Shown piece by piece: positions 10,354-21,055 of a stretch of DNA of 64,000 bases. Position numbers and translations under genes: made by a program. Position 1 is the stretch's first letter; each line of letters begins with the position of its first letter. The stretch lies in the NCBI RefSeq assembly GCF_008725655.1, contig NZ_VYXP01000005.1, positions 62,001 to 126,000 of the forward strand, written 5' to 3'. The notes below the pieces were generated by a model that saw only the letters and a list, made by a program, of their open reading frames with translations, ran no database searches and was not told the origin of the DNA. The stretch comes from Marinihelvus fidelis (lineage in GTDB: Bacteria > Pseudomonadota > Gammaproteobacteria > Xanthomonadales > SZUA-36).

Positions 10354-10468
10354 TTAACGAAGGGTTCCGGCTTTGGGGGAAGCACCGAACCCGGTTTTAG
10401 GTCCACCCAGGGAGGAGGCGGACCGAGCCACGGAAGCGGCTCGTTAAATCAGACCACCGGGGGGGTGT
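10325..10468 (-). ncRNA. Candidate C-rich-loop small RNA (or hemF 3'UTR RNA) between hemF and polA
   Basis: Read on the minus strand, the bases right after the hemF stop fold into consecutive stem-loops. SL1 (10467-10455) is CACC/GGTG with a CCCCC loop. SL2 (10442-10425) is GAGCC/GGCTC with a CUUCC-containing loop. SL3 (10424-10400) is GGTCCGCC/GGTGGACC with loop UCCUCCCUG. SL4 (10392-10362) is GGGTTC/GAACCC with a CCCCC-containing loop. A 10-bp GC hairpin with U6 ends it. Loops of this kind can pair with Shine-Dalgarno sequences. The place beside polA is that of Spot 42 in E. coli and ErsA in Pseudomonas, and C-rich loops recall Xanthomonas sX13. No strong own promoter is evident, so it may be processed from hemF mRNA. 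Confidence 0.5.
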
Positions 10469-11973
<1,505 letters not shown>

Positions 11974-11978
11974 GGGTG

Positions 11979-14435
11979 TCAGGCTTCGGTGCTTGCCGGC
12001 ACCTTCGCGGTGCTTTTCTTGGTGGCCTTTTTCTTAGACGCCTTCTTCTTTGACGTCTTCTTGCCCGCGGCCTTCTTCGTGGTCTTCTTCCTGGCCTTCT
12101 TTTTCGCGGCCTTCTTGCGCCGGCCGCGCTTGGGCTCCGGCGCGGCTTCCAGCACCGCTTCGCATTCTTCCAACGTGTAGGATTCCGGCTCGCGGTCCTT
12201 CGGCAGGCGGACGTTCTTGTGGCCGTCCGTGATGAACGGCCCCCAGCGGCCTTTCAGGATCTGGATTTCGCTGTCTTCCCAGGTGCGCAGGATCTTGTCC
12301 AGATCGGCCTGCTTCTTGGCCGCGATCAGCTCCAGCGCCTGCTCCAGGGTGACATCGTGCGGGTCGATTTCCTTCAGCGAAACAAATTTGCTGCCGTAAC
12401 GGATGAACGGGCCGAAACGGCCGATACCGGCGGCGATGTCCTCGCCGTCTTCCGTCTCGCCTAGGTCACGCGGCAGCTTGAACAGCTCCAGGGCTTCTTC
12501 CAGCGTGATGGTTTCCAGGCTCTGGCCCGGGCGCAACCCGGCGAAGGCCGGCTTGTCGTCGTCATCGCGGGTGCCGATCATCGCGTGCGGGCCATAGCGA
12601 CCCAGGCGCACCGACACGGGTTTGCCGGTCTTCGGATCGTCGCCAAGGATGCGCGCCTGGCGCGCGTCGTCGCGGCTGACCGTCTCGGCCTTTTCCTCGA
12701 TGCGTTCGTGGAATGGCTTCCAGAACTCGGTCAGCAACGGCTTCCAGTCGCGTTCGCCGCGCGAGACCGCGTCCAGGTCGTCTTCCAGGCGCGCGGTGAA
12801 TTCGTAATCGACATAGTCGTCGAAATGGTTTTCCAGGAACCGCTCAACCACGCGACCCGTGTCGGTCGGGATAAACCGGCGGCGGTCGATGTAGACATAG
12901 TGCCGGTTCTGCAACGTCTGGATGATGCTGGCGTAGGTTGACGGCCGGCCGATGCCATATTCCTCCAGCGTCTTGACCAGGCTCGCTTCCGAGTAACGGG
13001 GCGGCGGCTGGGTGAAGTGCTGGTCGGCGCGGATGTCGTTGACCACCACCTCGTCGCCTTCCTCGAGTTGCGGCAGCCGTACTTCTTTCTCTTCCTTGCC
13101 CTGGGCCGCGCTTTCTTCATAGGCCGCCAGGAAACCGGGGAAGGTCACCACCGAGCCGTTGGCGCGGAACGTGGCACCAGCGCCGCAATCGAATTCGACC
13201 GCCACCAGGTCCAGTTTTGCCGGCGTCATCTGTGAAGCCACCGAGCGCTTCCAGATCAGGCCGTAGAGCCTGGCCTGGTCTTCGCTTAAGTAACGCTTCG
13301 CCTTGTCCGGGGTCAGGTCGGCCATGGTCGGGCGGATGGCCTCGTGGGCCTCCTGGGCGTTCTTCGACTTGTTGGCGTAAAAGTTCGGCTTTTCCGGCAG
13401 GTAGTCGGCGCCAAACTGTCGCGATATCTGTCCACGCAGGTCATTCAGCGCATCGTTGGACAGCGTCACCGAGTCGGTACGCATATACGTGATCAGGCCC
13501 TGGTTGACTCCATCGATGGCCACGCCCTCGTACAACTGCTGCGCGGTCTGCATGGTGCGCCTTGCGGTGAAGCCCAGCTTGCGCGAGGCATCCATCTGCA
13601 GGGTCGAGGTGATGAACGGCGCCGCCGGCCGGCGCTGGCGCTGGCTGCGGTCGACGCGGTTGACCACCAGGCGGCCCGGCGTGGGCGCATCCGCGGTGCC
13701 GCCGACACCGGCGTGGCCGGCCAGCGCGGCGCGCGCACCGGCCGCCGTGTCGCCGTCGGTAATATCGAACTGCTCGTATTTCTTGCCGTTGAGCTGCACC
13801 AGGCGCGACTCGAACGGTGTGTCGCCCTTTTGCATGTCGGCGTGGAACGACCAGTATTCCTGCGGATCGAAGGCCTCGATCTCGCGCTCACGCTCGACGA
13901 TCATGCGCAACGCTGGGCTCTGTACACGGCCGGCGGACAGGCCGGTCTTGATCTTGCGCCACAGCAGCGGTGACAGGTTGAAGCCCACCAGGTGGTCCAG
14001 CGCGCGGCGGGCCTGCTGCGCGTTGACCAGGTCCATCGACAGCTCCCGCGGATTGGCGACGGCCTCTTCGATGGCGCGTTTGGTAATTTCGGAGAACTCG
14101 ACGCGGTAGAAATCACGGCCGTCCACCAGGCCCTTCTCACGCAGGATCTCGTAGATATGCCAGGAGATGGCCTCGCCTTCGCGATCAAGGTCAGTGGCGA
14201 GGTACACGGCTTCGGCCTTTTTGGCGGCCTTGATAATGCGATCCACGTGCTTCTTGCTGCCATCGGACAGCTCGTAGTGCATCGCGAAGTCATTGTCGAT
14301 ATCAACCGCGCCGTCCTTCGACGGCAGGTCACGGATATGCCCGTATGACGCCAGCACCTCGAAATCCGGTCCGAGGTAGCGGTTGATGGTAGTCGCCTTG
14401 GCCGGCGACTCTACGATGAGCAGATTTTTTGCCAT
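11979..14435 (-). CDS. topA: DNA topoisomerase I with lysine-rich C-terminal tail
   Basis: Type IA enzyme that relaxes negative supercoils. The Toprim domain begins LLIVESPAKATTINRYLG and contains TDLDREGEAISWH; the active-site tyrosine is in TYMRTDSVTLS; the AGRVQSPALRMIVERE block is intact. Instead of the tetracysteine zinc fingers of the E. coli enzyme, the C-terminal part has Topo-C-type repeats (VRLGRYGPHAMIG, GIGRFGPFIRYG, LKGRWGPFITDG). It ends with about 45 residues made of KKA/KKT/KKS units, resembling histone H1-like tails. Length 818 residues. Confidence 0.97.
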   Translation of the reverse strand: MAKNLLIVESPAKATTINRYLGPDFEVLASYGHIRDLPSKDGAVDIDNDFAMHYELSDGSKKHVDRIIKAAKKAEAVYLATDLDREGEAISWHIYEILREKGLVDGRDFYRVEFSEITKRAIEEAVANPRELSMDLVNAQQARRALDHLVGFNLSPLLWRKIKTGLSAGRVQSPALRMIVEREREIEAFDPQEYWSFHADMQKGDTPFESRLVQLNGKKYEQFDITDGDTAAGARAALAGHAGVGGTADAPTPGRLVVNRVDRSQRQRRPAAPFITSTLQMDASRKLGFTARRTMQTAQQLYEGVAIDGVNQGLITYMRTDSVTLSNDALNDLRGQISRQFGADYLPEKPNFYANKSKNAQEAHEAIRPTMADLTPDKAKRYLSEDQARLYGLIWKRSVASQMTPAKLDLVAVEFDCGAGATFRANGSVVTFPGFLAAYEESAAQGKEEKEVRLPQLEEGDEVVVNDIRADQHFTQPPPRYSEASLVKTLEEYGIGRPSTYASIIQTLQNRHYVYIDRRRFIPTDTGRVVERFLENHFDDYVDYEFTARLEDDLDAVSRGERDWKPLLTEFWKPFHERIEEKAETVSRDDARQARILGDDPKTGKPVSVRLGRYGPHAMIGTRDDDDKPAFAGLRPGQSLETITLEEALELFKLPRDLGETEDGEDIAAGIGRFGPFIRYGSKFVSLKEIDPHDVTLEQALELIAAKKQADLDKILRTWEDSEIQILKGRWGPFITDGHKNVRLPKDREPESYTLEECEAVLEAAPEPKRGRRKKAAKKKARKKTTKKAAGKKTSKKKASKKKATKKSTAKVPASTEA

Positions 14436-14575
14436 ATGAAAGAACCCGCGGGCTCTCCTCGTGGTACGGAGCGCGCGAGCTTTGATTGACGCTTCCGAAT
14501 GATCAGCACAGGCGACATCCCGTCACCCTCGAATGGGCGACTGGTCGCACCCCGGGCCAGGCGACCCTTTTTTAA

Positions 14576-15052
14576 TTAGTGCCGATATTCCTGTTCGCTG
14601 TCAAACATGAAGTCTTCCATCCAGGCGTAGTTGGCTTCCTGGCCCGGCTGGTTGAACAGCACCATCAGCACCACCCACTTCACGTCTTCCAGCGTGATTT
14701 CCTCGGCGTCCAGGGCCATTAACCGGTCCAGGACCAGCTCGCGGCGCTGCGCGTCGAGAATGCCGATGTTTTCCAGGTACATCAGGAAATCCCGGCTGTC
14801 GGTTTCGATGCGATTGACCTCGGAATCAACATAGACGCGGATCGGGCGGTCGGCCTGCAGCTTGAGTTCCGGCAAATGCCGTTGCTCAGCCAGTCCATCC
14901 AGCCAGTGAAACGCCTTGTCGATTTCGGCGGCGGTGAATCCCGCCTGGTGCAGGTTGTCTTCCATGTCGGCCCGGTCAGGTTCTTGCTCGGGCTCGTCAT
15001 AGAAGTACTTCTCGAACAGAAACATCAGTACGTCGAGTACGTTTTCTTTCAT
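14576..15052 (-). CDS. smg: Smg family protein (DUF494)
   Basis: A small acidic cytoplasmic protein of 158 residues starting MKENVLDVLMFLFEKYF, the typical opening of Smg, and ending in a DUF494 helical domain (LEDVKWVVLMVLFNQPG). Its function is not established; it lies between dprA and topA in many gammaproteobacteria, as here. The ATG at 15050-15052 has AGAGGAA just upstream; a longer start would add 22 residues without family support. Confidence 0.9.
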   Translation of the reverse strand: MKENVLDVLMFLFEKYFYDEPEQEPDRADMEDNLHQAGFTAAEIDKAFHWLDGLAEQRHLPELKLQADRPIRVYVDSEVNRIETDSRDFLMYLENIGILDAQRRELVLDRLMALDAEEITLEDVKWVVLMVLFNQPGQEANYAWMEDFMFDSEQEYRH

Positions 15053-15210
15053 TATTTCCTCTGGTCGCAGGTCATCTTTTTTTATCAGGCAGATGACCAG
15101 TCCTCTCAGCTCCAGCACGTCCAGCTTTCAACAAATAGCCGCCCGCGTCAATGGATAACGAAAAATTTTTCCTGTTTTCAGGGCAATGTACGACAAGTCG
15201 AAAGAAATGG

Positions 15211-15226
15211 CGGCAAAAATGCCGTT
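15211..15226 (-). terminator. Weak hairpin after dprA
   Basis: On the minus strand, immediately after the dprA stop, CGGCA and TGCCG enclose a T-rich loop, followed by a partly T-rich stretch. The stem is only five to six bp, so termination is uncertain. Confidence 0.25.
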
Positions 15227-15227
15227 A

Positions 15228-16367
15228 TCAAGGTGTCGTCGGCGCCCTCAGGCAAACACGGCCACCCGGCAACAGTTCGACACGGTCACGCAGCTCAAGC
15301 ATCAGTAACATCGACGAGACCTCGCGGGCGCGCAGGCCGCTGCTCTCGATCACCCGGTCAATCGCCACCGGGTCATGGCCAATGGCCTCCAGTAGTCGCG
15401 CGTAGTCGGGATCATCGTCGAAACCGTCATGCGCCGCCGCCGCGTCGGCTTTGGCCGGGACGGATGCGGGCGCGCCCAGGCGTTCGCGCAGCGCGTCTGC
15501 GAGTTCCGCGGCCACCGGTGCCAGCGCCTCGACAATGTCTTCCGTGGCCTCGGTCAGGCGCGCGCCCTGCTTGATCAGCCGGTGGCAGCCTTTCGCCATC
15601 GGGTTATGCAAAGACCCCGGCAGCGCGAATACCTCGCGGCCCTGCTCCGCCGCCAGGCGCGCCGTGATCAGCGAGCCGGATTTCATGCCGGCCTCGACCA
15701 CAAGGACACCCAGAGACAGCCCGGCGATGATGCGGTTGCGGCCGGGAAAGTGCGACGGCCGCGCCGTCGTGCCGGGCGTGAACTCCGTGACCACCGCACC
15801 CTGCCTGGCGATGCGCGCCGCGTCATCGCGGTGGGCGGCTGGATACACGACGTCCGGCCCCGTACCCATGACCGCGATTGTCGGCAGGCCCCGGTCCAGC
15901 ACCGCCCGGTGCGCGGTGATATCGATGCCCGCGGCCAGGCCGCTGGTGATGGTGAAACCATGCGCGCCCAGGGTGGCGGAAAAATCACCGGCGTGGTCGA
16001 AGCCACCGCGGGTCGGGTTGCGACTGCCAACAATGGCCACCTGCGGCGTCCACAGCAAGGCGGGGTCGCCGGCCACCCATAACGCGGCCGGTGGCGACGC
16101 GATGCGGCGCAGCAGCGGCGGATAGTCCTCGTCGCCCAGGGTCAGCAGGTGATGCCCTTCGTGCTCGAGCCAGCGCTGGTCCCTGGCGAGCAGGGCCTCG
16201 TCCGGGTGCCGGATTGCCTCGATCGCTTCGGCGCCGATACCAGCCCGTTCCAGCGTGGCCGAATCTGCACGCACCAGGGTATGGACATCGCCCAGCCTTT
16301 CCAGCGCCTGGCGCAGCCCCTGGTGTCCCAGGCCCGGCGCCCGCAGGGCCACCAACCAGTCTCTCAT
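15228..16367 (-). CDS. dprA: DNA processing protein DprA (Smf)
   Basis: Loads RecA on incoming single-stranded DNA in natural transformation. The 379-residue protein has an N-terminal helix-hairpin-helix/SAM-like part (1-75), a Rossmann domain with GSRNPTRGG, SGLAAGIDITAH, GTGPDVVYPAAH, FPGRNRIIAGLS and SGSLITARLAAEQGR, and a C-terminal winged-helix region (about 310-375, GHDPVAIDRVIESSGL). It is followed by smg and topA and preceded by the LysM gene on the same strand. Confidence 0.95.
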   Translation of the reverse strand: MRDWLVALRAPGLGHQGLRQALERLGDVHTLVRADSATLERAGIGAEAIEAIRHPDEALLARDQRWLEHEGHHLLTLGDEDYPPLLRRIASPPAALWVAGDPALLWTPQVAIVGSRNPTRGGFDHAGDFSATLGAHGFTITSGLAAGIDITAHRAVLDRGLPTIAVMGTGPDVVYPAAHRDDAARIARQGAVVTEFTPGTTARPSHFPGRNRIIAGLSLGVLVVEAGMKSGSLITARLAAEQGREVFALPGSLHNPMAKGCHRLIKQGARLTEATEDIVEALAPVAAELADALRERLGAPASVPAKADAAAAHDGFDDDPDYARLLEAIGHDPVAIDRVIESSGLRAREVSSMLLMLELRDRVELLPGGRVCLRAPTTP

Positions 16368-16385
16368 GTCACTCCTGCCTTAAAC

Positions 16386-16410
16386 GAAACGGGGCGCCCT
16401 GAGGCGCCCC
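16386..16410 (-). terminator. Terminator after the LysM gene
   Basis: GGGGCGCC (16391-16398) and GGCGCCCC (16403-16410) form an 8-bp stem with a four-base loop. On the minus strand the hairpin is followed by GTTTCGTTTA. It would separate the LysM gene from dprA at least partly. Confidence 0.65.
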
Positions 16411-16437
16411 GCGAAAACAATGCTTATCAGCCAGGCG

Positions 16438-17616
16438 TCACAACGTCTCGTCCGGGTGCTTGAGAATGTCATCCTCGAGCGTTTCCTTGTCACCGGCCAT
16501 GATCAGCGCGTAGCTGACTTCGTCGAATACGCGGAACACCATGATGTGCGCATTGAACTCGTCCGGCAATGTCACAAAGTTGTCTCCTTCTGTAGGAGGA
16601 AGTGTCCACGTGCCCGCAGGATATTTGACACGGTCACGGATTTCCGCGCCCGGTGAGAACGCCGAGAACACGTGGCCCGGCTCGACGCCCAGGTCACGAC
16701 CGCCACTGATGGACACCATCTTCAGGTGACCGACCAGGCGATTGTTGCCCTCTACCCCCAGCACGCGCATGCCATCGGGAATAACGCTCATGGCGTGGGG
16801 TACATACTCATCCGGGTAACCCAGGCGATCCAGAGGCATGATGCGGTCGCCTTCCTGCACGGCGCCTTGCGAAGTGCCGATCGTCAGGATGGCCGGGTCG
16901 CCCTGCTTGGACAGCATGACTTCGGCGACCTGGTACAGTTCGAAGCCGATCACGTCACCCTTGTTCTTGTTGAAATACGCCGTGGATTCCCAGAAACCCG
17001 GGTGATACTCGTGGTCAACCGGCGCATGCAGGCCATAACCCGGCTCGCGAACGCGGATGATGTTGCCATCTTTCTGGCGCACGTAAATATTGCCCAGGCG
17101 CATGACCGCGTAATAGTCGCCGACGCTACCCTGCACACCGCGCGCATAGGTGCGGTCCTTGTGCATTGAGCGCAGGCGCTGCTCGTTGTTGGCGACCACG
17201 TAGGGCAGCGCGTCAAACTGCTCGGCGCTGACCACCTGCATATTGCGAATCAGGCCAGCCAGCTCCTCGTGCGGAATGGGTGGCACGGCCTCGCGATTGG
17301 TCACACGCGCGTCCGGGCTCAGCCGTACGGTCGGACGACCACGGTCAACCATCAGGCGCGGCTGGCCGTCGACATAAACCAGGCGAAGCTTGTCGCCGGG
17401 ATAAATCAGGTGAGGATTTTCAATCTGCTGGTTGGCATGCCAGATGGCTGGCCATTGCCATGGATGATCCAGGAATTTCCCGGAAATGTCCCAGAGCGTG
17501 TCCCCCTTAACTACAATGTATTCATCCGGGTGGTCGGTGCGGACAGACACATCCTGTGCCATCACTGCCCCGGACAGGAGCATCACCAGGATGAGGTAAA
17601 TGAGTTTCCTTTTCAC
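16438..17616 (-). CDS. Exported LysM peptidoglycan-binding protein
   Basis: A 392-residue protein with a signal peptide (VKRKLIYLILVMLLSGAVMA) and one LysM domain at about residues 32-80 (EYIVVKGDTLWDISGKFL, NPHLIYPGDKLRLVY). The remaining 300 residues have no recognised catalytic domain. It sits beside dprA and opposite def as in many gammaproteobacteria, where it is annotated as a LysM-domain protein. The GTG at 17614-17616 is chosen for the good GGGGAAAGGAAA leader and because it opens the signal peptide directly. Confidence 0.85.
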   Translation of the reverse strand: MKRKLIYLILVMLLSGAVMAQDVSVRTDHPDEYIVVKGDTLWDISGKFLDHPWQWPAIWHANQQIENPHLIYPGDKLRLVYVDGQPRLMVDRGRPTVRLSPDARVTNREAVPPIPHEELAGLIRNMQVVSAEQFDALPYVVANNEQRLRSMHKDRTYARGVQGSVGDYYAVMRLGNIYVRQKDGNIIRVREPGYGLHAPVDHEYHPGFWESTAYFNKNKGDVIGFELYQVAEVMLSKQGDPAILTIGTSQGAVQEGDRIMPLDRLGYPDEYVPHAMSVIPDGMRVLGVEGNNRLVGHLKMVSISGGRDLGVEPGHVFSAFSPGAEIRDRVKYPAGTWTLPPTEGDNFVTLPDEFNAHIMVFRVFDEVSYALIMAGDKETLEDDILKHPDETL

Positions 17617-17756
17617 TTTCCTTTCCCCGTTTTTCCAGGCGTCCCGCCTGCTGACCTGTGCGGCCGTTGTCATGTGGCGAACATGGTTCGTCATTAGCTA
17701 TCATAATTAAAGCTGTCAGAAAGTTCATCTAAATTATTTAAGCGGAACGTATTTCT

Positions 17757-18275
17757 ATGGCCCTGATGGAAATCCTCGAATTCCCCGACCCGCGCCTGCG
17801 AACCATCGCCAAGGCGGTGGAGACCTTTGACGAGGCCCTCGCCGACCTGGTCCGGGACATGCTCGAGACCATGTACAACGAGAAAGGCATTGGACTGGCC
17901 GCCACCCAGGTCGATGTCCACCAGCAAGTGCTGGTCATGGACACCAGCGATTCTCGCGAAGAAGCGCGCGTGTACATCAACCCGAAGATCATCGAGGCCG
18001 ACGGCCACCAGGTCTACGAGGAAGGCTGCCTGTCGGTGCCCGGCATCTATGCCAACGTCGAGCGGGCCGAATCGATCCGGGTCGAGGCCCAGGGCGTCGA
18101 CGGCGAGCGCTTCGAGGCCACCCTGGATGGCCTGGACGCGGTCTGCCTGCAGCACGAAATGGACCACCTGCAGGGCAAGCTCTTCGTCGACTACCTGTCT
18201 CCGCTGAAGCGCCAGATGGTCCGCAAGAAACTCGAAAAGGCGCGCCGGCAAGCCGTTCCGGCCGGCGGCGCCTGA
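17757..18275 (+). CDS. def: Peptide deformylase
   Basis: Metalloprotease that removes the formyl group from nascent proteins. All three motifs are present in 172 residues: [17 protein letters not shown] (metal-binding Cys) and [12 protein letters not shown] (HExxH-type site). First gene of def-fmt-rsmB, followed by fmt after 23 bases. The AT-rich 140-base spacer to the divergent LysM gene should contain both promoters. Confidence 0.97.
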   Translation: MALMEILEFPDPRLRTIAKAVETFDEALADLVRDMLETMYNEKGIGLAATQVDVHQQVLVMDTSDSREEARVYINPKIIEADGHQVYEEGCLSVPGIYANVERAESIRVEAQGVDGERFEATLDGLDAVCLQHEMDHLQGKLFVDYLSPLKRQMVRKKLEKARRQAVPAGGA

Positions 18276-18298
18276 ACACCCGCAGGACACCCCTGACA

Positions 18299-19237
18299 AT
18301 GCGAATCCCTTCACCGCGTATCATCTACGCGGGCACGCCAGACTTTGCCGTCCCGCCCCTGCGCCGCCTGCTCGAGGCCGGTGCGGACGTGGCGGCCGTG
18401 CTGACCCAGCCGGACCGTCGTGCCGGCCGTGGCCGGAAAATGCAGCAAAGCCCGGTCAAGCAACTGGCGCTTGCGCATGATGTCGAGGTGATGCAGCCCG
18501 CCAGCCTTCGCGACCCCGAGGCGCATGCACCTCTGGCAGCGCTGCAGGCCGACCTGATGATCGTAGCCGCCTATGGGCTGATCCTGCCGAAGGCGGTGCT
18601 GGACATCCCACGCCTGGGTTGCTGGAACATCCATGCCTCGCTATTGCCGCGCTGGCGTGGCGCGGCGCCCATCCAGCGTGCCATCGAGGCCGGCGATACA
18701 GAATCAGGCGTCTGCATCATGCAGATGGCGCCCGGCCTGGACACCGGCCCCGTCTTCCACCACCTGGCGACCGCCATCGGTCCCGACGATACCGGGGCGA
18801 GCCTGCATGACCGGCTCGCGGTACTGGGCGCCGACGCGCTTTCGCACTGCCTGGGCCAGCTCGCCCGGGGAGCGCTACCGGAGCCGGTGCCCCAGGATGA
18901 TGATGCCGCCGTGTACGCCCACAAGCTGACCAAGGACGAGGCCCGGCTGGACTGGCAACTCGACGCCATGACGCTCGAGCGCCAGGTGCGGGCATTCAAC
19001 CCCTGGCCCGTGGCCTGGTGTGAGCACGAAGGCAAGCGACTGCGGGTGTGGTCCGCACGGGCGCGCAACAGCGGTTCCGGCACGCCCGGGCAGGTCATTG
19101 CGGCCGGCGCCGACGGCATCGACGTGGCCACCGGCCAGGGCAGCCTGCGGCTGCTGGAAGTGCAGGCCGAAGGCGGTCGGCGCGTCAGCGTGACCGACTG
19201 GCTGAACGCACAGGCCGCACCCGGGCAGCTGAAATGA
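18299..19237 (+). CDS. fmt: Methionyl-tRNA formyltransferase
   Basis: Formylates initiator Met-tRNA with 10-formyl-tetrahydrofolate. The 312-residue protein has the formyltransferase core with IIYAGTPDFAVPPL, QPDRRAGRGRK, the catalytic NIHASLLPRWRGAAPIQRAI and the C-terminal OB-like domain (VRAFNPWPVAWCE). Works as a pair with peptide deformylase encoded just upstream; overlaps rsmB by four bases (ATGA). Confidence 0.97.
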   Translation: MRIPSPRIIYAGTPDFAVPPLRRLLEAGADVAAVLTQPDRRAGRGRKMQQSPVKQLALAHDVEVMQPASLRDPEAHAPLAALQADLMIVAAYGLILPKAVLDIPRLGCWNIHASLLPRWRGAAPIQRAIEAGDTESGVCIMQMAPGLDTGPVFHHLATAIGPDDTGASLHDRLAVLGADALSHCLGQLARGALPEPVPQDDDAAVYAHKLTKDEARLDWQLDAMTLERQVRAFNPWPVAWCEHEGKRLRVWSARARNSGSGTPGQVIAAGADGIDVATGQGSLRLLEVQAEGGRRVSVTDWLNAQAAPGQLK

Positions 19238-20532
19238 AGAACGCCAGGGGCGAAGATGCCCGGCGTGTCGCGCTCAGGGCCATCATCGCCGTCATGAACC
19301 ATCACGGCGCCCTGACGGACCCTGCCCTGTTCGAGTCGGCCCGCGACGACCGCGAGCGGGCCTTTGCCCGTCGCCTGGCCAATGGCGTGGTGCGCTGGTC
19401 CGGTGCGCTCGAAGCACTGGCCGGTGAATTGCTGGACCGCCCCCTCAAGCCCAGGGATCGGGATATCGCCCTGTTGCTTCAGCTGGGCATCTACCAGCTC
19501 TGGCGCGAAGACACGCCGGGACACGCCGCCGTTCATGCCACGGCCGAGGTCGCGCGGTCGCTGCGCAAGGCCTGGGCCGTTGGCCTGGTCAATGCCGTGC
19601 TGCGCCGCTTCCTGCGCGAGCGCGACGAGCGGCTGGCGGCGCTTGAATCCCGCGATGCGGCCCTGTCGCACCCGCCGTGGCTGCTGGGGATGTTGAAAAA
19701 AGACTGGCCCGACCAATGGCGGTCGATCGTCGACGCCAACAACGAGCAGCCACCCATGTGGCTGCGCACGAACGGACAGCGGATCACGCGCGACACCCTG
19801 GCCATGCAGCTGACCAACGCCGGCTTCCAGGCCACTTCGCATCCGGAAGTGGATATGGCCCTGCGGCTCGACCCACCCGCCCCGGTCGAACAGGCCCCGG
19901 GCTTCAGCGAAGGACACTGGAGCGTCCAGGATGCCGCCGCGCAACTGGCGGCGCACTACCTGGCGCCACGGCCCGGCGACCGCATCCTGGATGCCTGCGC
20001 GGCCCCGGGCGGCAAGACCTGCCACCTGCTGGAGCGCGAGCCGAACCTGCAGCTCACCGCGCTGGACAACGATGAACGCCGCCTGGGGCGTGTCCGCGAA
20101 AACCTTGCGCGGCTGGGGCTGGAAGCCCGGCTACAGGTGGGCGACGCCACCGATCCTTCCGGCTGGTGGGATGGCGAACCCTTCGACCGGATTCTCCTTG
20201 ACGCCCCGTGCAGCGCCATCGGCGTCATCCGCCGCCACCCGGAAATCAAGTGGCAGCGCACCCCCGAGCAGGTTGGCGCCGCGGTGGCGTTGCAGGCAAA
20301 GATGCTGGATGCGCTCTGGCCCCTGCTGCGGCCGGGCGGTATCCTTGTGTACGCGACCTGCTCCGTGCTGAAACGTGAAAATAGCCAGCAAATTCAGCGA
20401 TTTCTTCAAGACAACCCTTCCGCGTCCGTGGACAGCGACCCGGCGGGCGACGAATCGCCCGGTCGGCAGGTCCTTACCGGCGAGACGGGCATGGACGGGT
20501 TCTACTACGCGACGCTTCGCAAGCCTGCTTAG
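19234..20532 (+). CDS. rsmB: 16S rRNA (cytosine(967)-C5)-methyltransferase RsmB
   Basis: The 432-residue protein has an N-terminal NusB-like RNA-binding domain (about 1-140) and a Rossmann methyltransferase with the SAM loop DACAAPGGKTCHLLE, catalytic-cysteine motifs LDAPCSAIGVIRRHPEIKW and YATCSVLKREN, and HWSVQDAAAQL. The ATG at 19234 overlaps the fmt stop. Its 3' end overlaps the possible start of the next gene. Confidence 0.95.
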   Translation: MKNARGEDARRVALRAIIAVMNHHGALTDPALFESARDDRERAFARRLANGVVRWSGALEALAGELLDRPLKPRDRDIALLLQLGIYQLWREDTPGHAAVHATAEVARSLRKAWAVGLVNAVLRRFLRERDERLAALESRDAALSHPPWLLGMLKKDWPDQWRSIVDANNEQPPMWLRTNGQRITRDTLAMQLTNAGFQATSHPEVDMALRLDPPAPVEQAPGFSEGHWSVQDAAAQLAAHYLAPRPGDRILDACAAPGGKTCHLLEREPNLQLTALDNDERRLGRVRENLARLGLEARLQVGDATDPSGWWDGEPFDRILLDAPCSAIGVIRRHPEIKWQRTPEQVGAAVALQAKMLDALWPLLRPGGILVYATCSVLKRENSQQIQRFLQDNPSASVDSDPAGDESPGRQVLTGETGMDGFYYATLRKPA

Positions 20533-21055
20533 CTTGACCGCCCTGCTGCTTTGCGCCTGCGAGCGCGCGCCGGTTGAGCATGGTTTCGAAATTCGAAACG
20601 CCACCCTGCGCCCGGCGCGCGATGATCTCCGGGTCGACCTGCAACTGAATATCGAACTCAGCCATGCCGCACGCAGGGCGCTGTGGCGCGGCGTGACACT
20701 GGAAATCCTGGTGAATTCGGAGCTTCGCCAGGCCGACAGCAGGGACCTGGTCACGGCGGCCAGGGACCACTGGACCCTGCGCTACCTGCCACTGAGTGAG
20801 CAGTTCCAGCTCACGGGACCGGGCCAGGACGACGTGCAGACCTTTCCCCGCCTGCGGCATGCCCTGCGCGCCACCGGGAAGCTGGACTACCGCCTGCCCA
20901 CCGGTGAACTACGGGCCGGCGACTACCAGTTCCGGGTCAGGGCCCGCCTTGACCGGTCCGCGCTGCCGGCGCCGATCCAGTTGCCGGCGCTGCTGTTCCG
21001 GCGTTGGCACCACGACAGCGGATGGACGCAATGGCCATTGAAAACAAGCGGCTGA
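20375..21055 (+). CDS. DUF4390 domain-containing exported protein (start uncertain)
   Basis: The frame encodes a DUF4390 protein: EIRNATLRPARDDLRVDLQLNIEL, LRYLPLSEQFQLT and WTQWPLKTSG are typical. A signal-like segment FASLLSLTALLLCAC runs across the rsmB stop, with a possible lipobox before the second cysteine. No ATG fits: the only in-frame starts are GTG at 20375, inside rsmB and 47 codons before the hydrophobic stretch, and TTG at 20534, which would leave a very short signal. Family function is unknown; it typically precedes an ntrY-like kinase gene. Confidence 0.75.
   Translation: MKIASKFSDFFKTTLPRPWTATRRATNRPVGRSLPARRAWTGSTTRRFASLLSLTALLLCACERAPVEHGFEIRNATLRPARDDLRVDLQLNIELSHAARRALWRGVTLEILVNSELRQADSRDLVTAARDHWTLRYLPLSEQFQLTGPGQDDVQTFPRLRHALRATGKLDYRLPTGELRAGDYQFRVRARLDRSALPAPIQLPALLFRRWHHDSGWTQWPLKTSG

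Noticed and set aside
10325-10468. Spot 42-like RNA on the plus strand, co-oriented with polA
   Set aside because: On the plus strand the loops are G-rich and the final hairpin lies at the wrong end without a T-run; the terminator works only for the minus strand.
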